This document shows, piece by piece, positions 4,580 to 5,786 of a stretch of DNA of 5,786 bases. Source of the DNA: Lachnospiraceae bacterium UBA7481 (GTDB taxonomy: Bacteria > Bacillota > Clostridia > Lachnospirales > Lachnospiraceae). Both the position numbers and the translations under genes were made by a program. Every line of letters starts with the position of its first letter. The stretch's first letter is position 1. The stretch lies in the NCBI GenBank assembly GCA_002478505.1, contig DLOP01000019.1, positions 1 to 5,786 on the forward strand, read 5' to 3'. The notes below the pieces were generated by a model. That model was given only the letters and a program-made list of their open reading frames with translations. It was not told the origin of the DNA and made no database searches.

Positions 4580-5786
4580 ATGGGGAAAGAAAAAAGTTCC
4601 GGGAGAAATCAAAATGCCGGAAGGGATCAGAAGGATACCCGCAGGGAAGAACGGCGTAGGAGAAGGATCAGAAACCAGGTGATCGCGTATCTGGTGTTGG
4701 TACTTTTGATCATAGGTGTATTTACGGGCGGATATTTTGGCATCCGGTTTTTGATAGAGCATATTAAATTGGGAAATCAGCAGAGGATCATTTCGGGCAA
4801 TCAGATCGTCGATTCGGAATCAATGAACAATTCCGGTGTAATTGCTACGCCGGAAGATGTAGTATCGTCGGATGAGGTGCCGGTTCCGGATCCGGTCGAT
4901 CCATTACAGGAGGAGATCGCGGCTTACATAGCTTCCATGACGATGGAACAGAAGATAGCGAATCTGTTCATCGTTACGCCGGAATCTATTACCGGTGTGA
5001 CGACGGCGACGCAGGCCGGGGAGGGGACGCGTGCGGCATTGGGTGAATACGCGGTAGGTGGTATCGTATATTCGGAAAGAAATGTTCAGAATGCTGATCA
5101 GTTTAAAACGATGATCACAAATACAAAAAATATGTATCAGGATTTATACACGTCGAAAGTTTGGATCGTCGTGCGTGAGGAAGGTGCGGTCAATGTCATT
5201 GCCGGCAATGCAACCGGCGTGGCGGCACAGCAGGCGGCAGGAGAGATCGGAACTTCCGGAGACACGGGCAACGCATATCAGGCATATCTGACGATAGGTT
5301 CTTATTTGAAGGAATATGGGGTTGATGTGAATCTTGGACCGGTATGCGATGTGCCGGCGGAAGGTTCTTACTTGGGTAATCGTGCATTTAACACAGACGC
5401 AGATATCGTAGCGTCCATGATCCCGTCAGCGGTGAATGGGCAGAGTGATTTTGGCGTTATTACTTGCCTGACGGCATTTCCGGGTCAGGGGTCGGCATCC
5501 GGCGATCCGGCAAATGGTACGGCAGCTGCAGGAAAAACTTTGGATGAAATGCGTTCTTCTGATTTTCTGCCCTTTTCGGCTGGATTTACGGCGGGCGCGC
5601 AGATGGTCATGGTGTCTAATATGACGGTAGGGGAAGAAGTTCCCTGTTCTCTGTCTTCTATGATGATTACAGATGTGCTGCGTGGGGAATTAGGCTTTCA
5701 GGGAGTTGTCATTACGGCGGATATGGATCAGAAAGCGATCACGGATCATTATAATTCCGGAGAAGCGGCAGTCATGGCGCTGCAGG
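4580..5786 (+). CDS. Membrane-anchored GH3 (NagZ-like) protein with degenerate active site, 3' end outside window
   Basis: The 402 residues present run off the window. The basic N-terminus (RREERRRRR at 21-29) and a hydrophobic segment (about 34-59) give a type II anchor with the remainder outside the cell. A Pro/Asp/Ser-rich linker (about 70-110) leads to a GH3 catalytic-like domain from about 112 (IASMTMEQKIANLF, then VGGIVYSERNVQNADQF at 159-175 and LGPVCDVP at 252-259). These match the beta-N-acetylhexosaminidase (NagZ) branch, known to cleave GlcNAc from muropeptides. The active-site motifs are altered: DQEGG reads REEGA (199-203), KHFPGHG reads TAFPGQG (298-304), the catalytic His of the acid/base loop aligns with A311, and the nucleophile Asp aligns with A380 (ITADM). 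The protein is thus probably non-catalytic, perhaps glycan-binding. The ATG at 4580 is fixed by an in-frame stop at 4574-4576; its Shine-Dalgarno GGAAAGG (4559-4565) is rather far, 14 bases. The gene has its own promoter. The fold call is firm; loss of activity is inference. Confidence 0.85.
   Translation, partial: MGKEKSSGRNQNAGRDQKDTRREERRRRRIRNQVIAYLVLVLLIIGVFTGGYFGIRFLIEHIKLGNQQRIISGNQIVDSESMNNSGVIATPEDVVSSDEVPVPDPVDPLQEEIAAYIASMTMEQKIANLFIVTPESITGVTTATQAGEGTRAALGEYAVGGIVYSERNVQNADQFKTMITNTKNMYQDLYTSKVWIVVREEGAVNVIAGNATGVAAQQAAGEIGTSGDTGNAYQAYLTIGSYLKEYGVDVNLGPVCDVPAEGSYLGNRAFNTDADIVASMIPSAVNGQSDFGVITCLTAFPGQGSASGDPANGTAAAGKTLDEMRSSDFLPFSAGFTAGAQMVMVSNMTVGEEVPCSLSSMMITDVLRGELGFQGVVITADMDQKAITDHYNSGEAAVMALQ

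Noticed and set aside
4408..4659. 83-codon plus-strand reading frame beginning MDLHNIFVLRN
   Set aside because: It begins in the terminator T-run, spans the GH3-like promoter and overlaps the true start of that gene in another frame. It has no ribosome binding site and no protein-like composition.

Overview
The window looks like chromosomal DNA from a low-to-mid GC Firmicute of class Clostridia, most likely Lachnospiraceae. This rests on the purine-rich Shine-Dalgarno sites, the AT-rich intergenic DNA, a DUF2225 gene, the monofunctional Bacillus/Clostridium-type Hom and LysC, and ATGGTA-type extended -10 elements. The assignment is by gene style only; no rRNA or species marker is present.

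Layout. Bases 1-106 hold a likely terminator of an upstream gene, an unexplained GC-rich hairpin, and the ribosome binding site of a zinc-ribbon DUF2225 protein (107-952, +). A long hairpin at 995-1036 serves as a shared terminator for this gene and for the convergent gene on the other strand (1119-1562, -), which encodes a small acidic protein with one membrane anchor and no recognised function. A 285-base divergent region (1563-1847) carries an 11-base tandem repeat near the minus-strand gene, two well-formed tandem promoters pointing at hom, and an AT-rich repeat-bearing leader. Next come hom (1848-3059) and lysC (3112-4320), a two-gene operon ending at a strong rho-independent terminator (4365-4409). 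A clear sigma-A promoter (4432-4460), with 10-base tandem repeats just downstream, then drives a membrane-anchored GH3/NagZ-like protein (4580 to the window end, incomplete).

How the genes work together. LysC phosphorylates aspartate and Hom reduces aspartate semialdehyde to homoserine, so the pair covers the first step and the branch step of the aspartate pathway leading to threonine and methionine; the asd gene for the step between them is not in the window. The flanking genes have no evident metabolic link to this pair.

Main points of interest. (1) The GH3-like protein keeps the fold signatures of beta-N-acetylhexosaminidases, but the positions of the nucleophile, the acid/base histidine and the sugar-binding residues are all replaced, which suggests a non-catalytic surface protein. 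(2) lysC has a strong in-frame internal start (AAGGAGG, 8 bases, GTG) at codon 245, just where Bacillus subtilis lysC makes its separate regulatory beta subunit. (3) A 17-base identical leader containing the ribosome binding site, with identical spacing to the start codon, precedes two unrelated genes (DUF2225 and hom). (4) Short helical-period tandem repeats lie beside two promoter regions. I found no RNA gene, CRISPR array, insertion sequence or phage gene.
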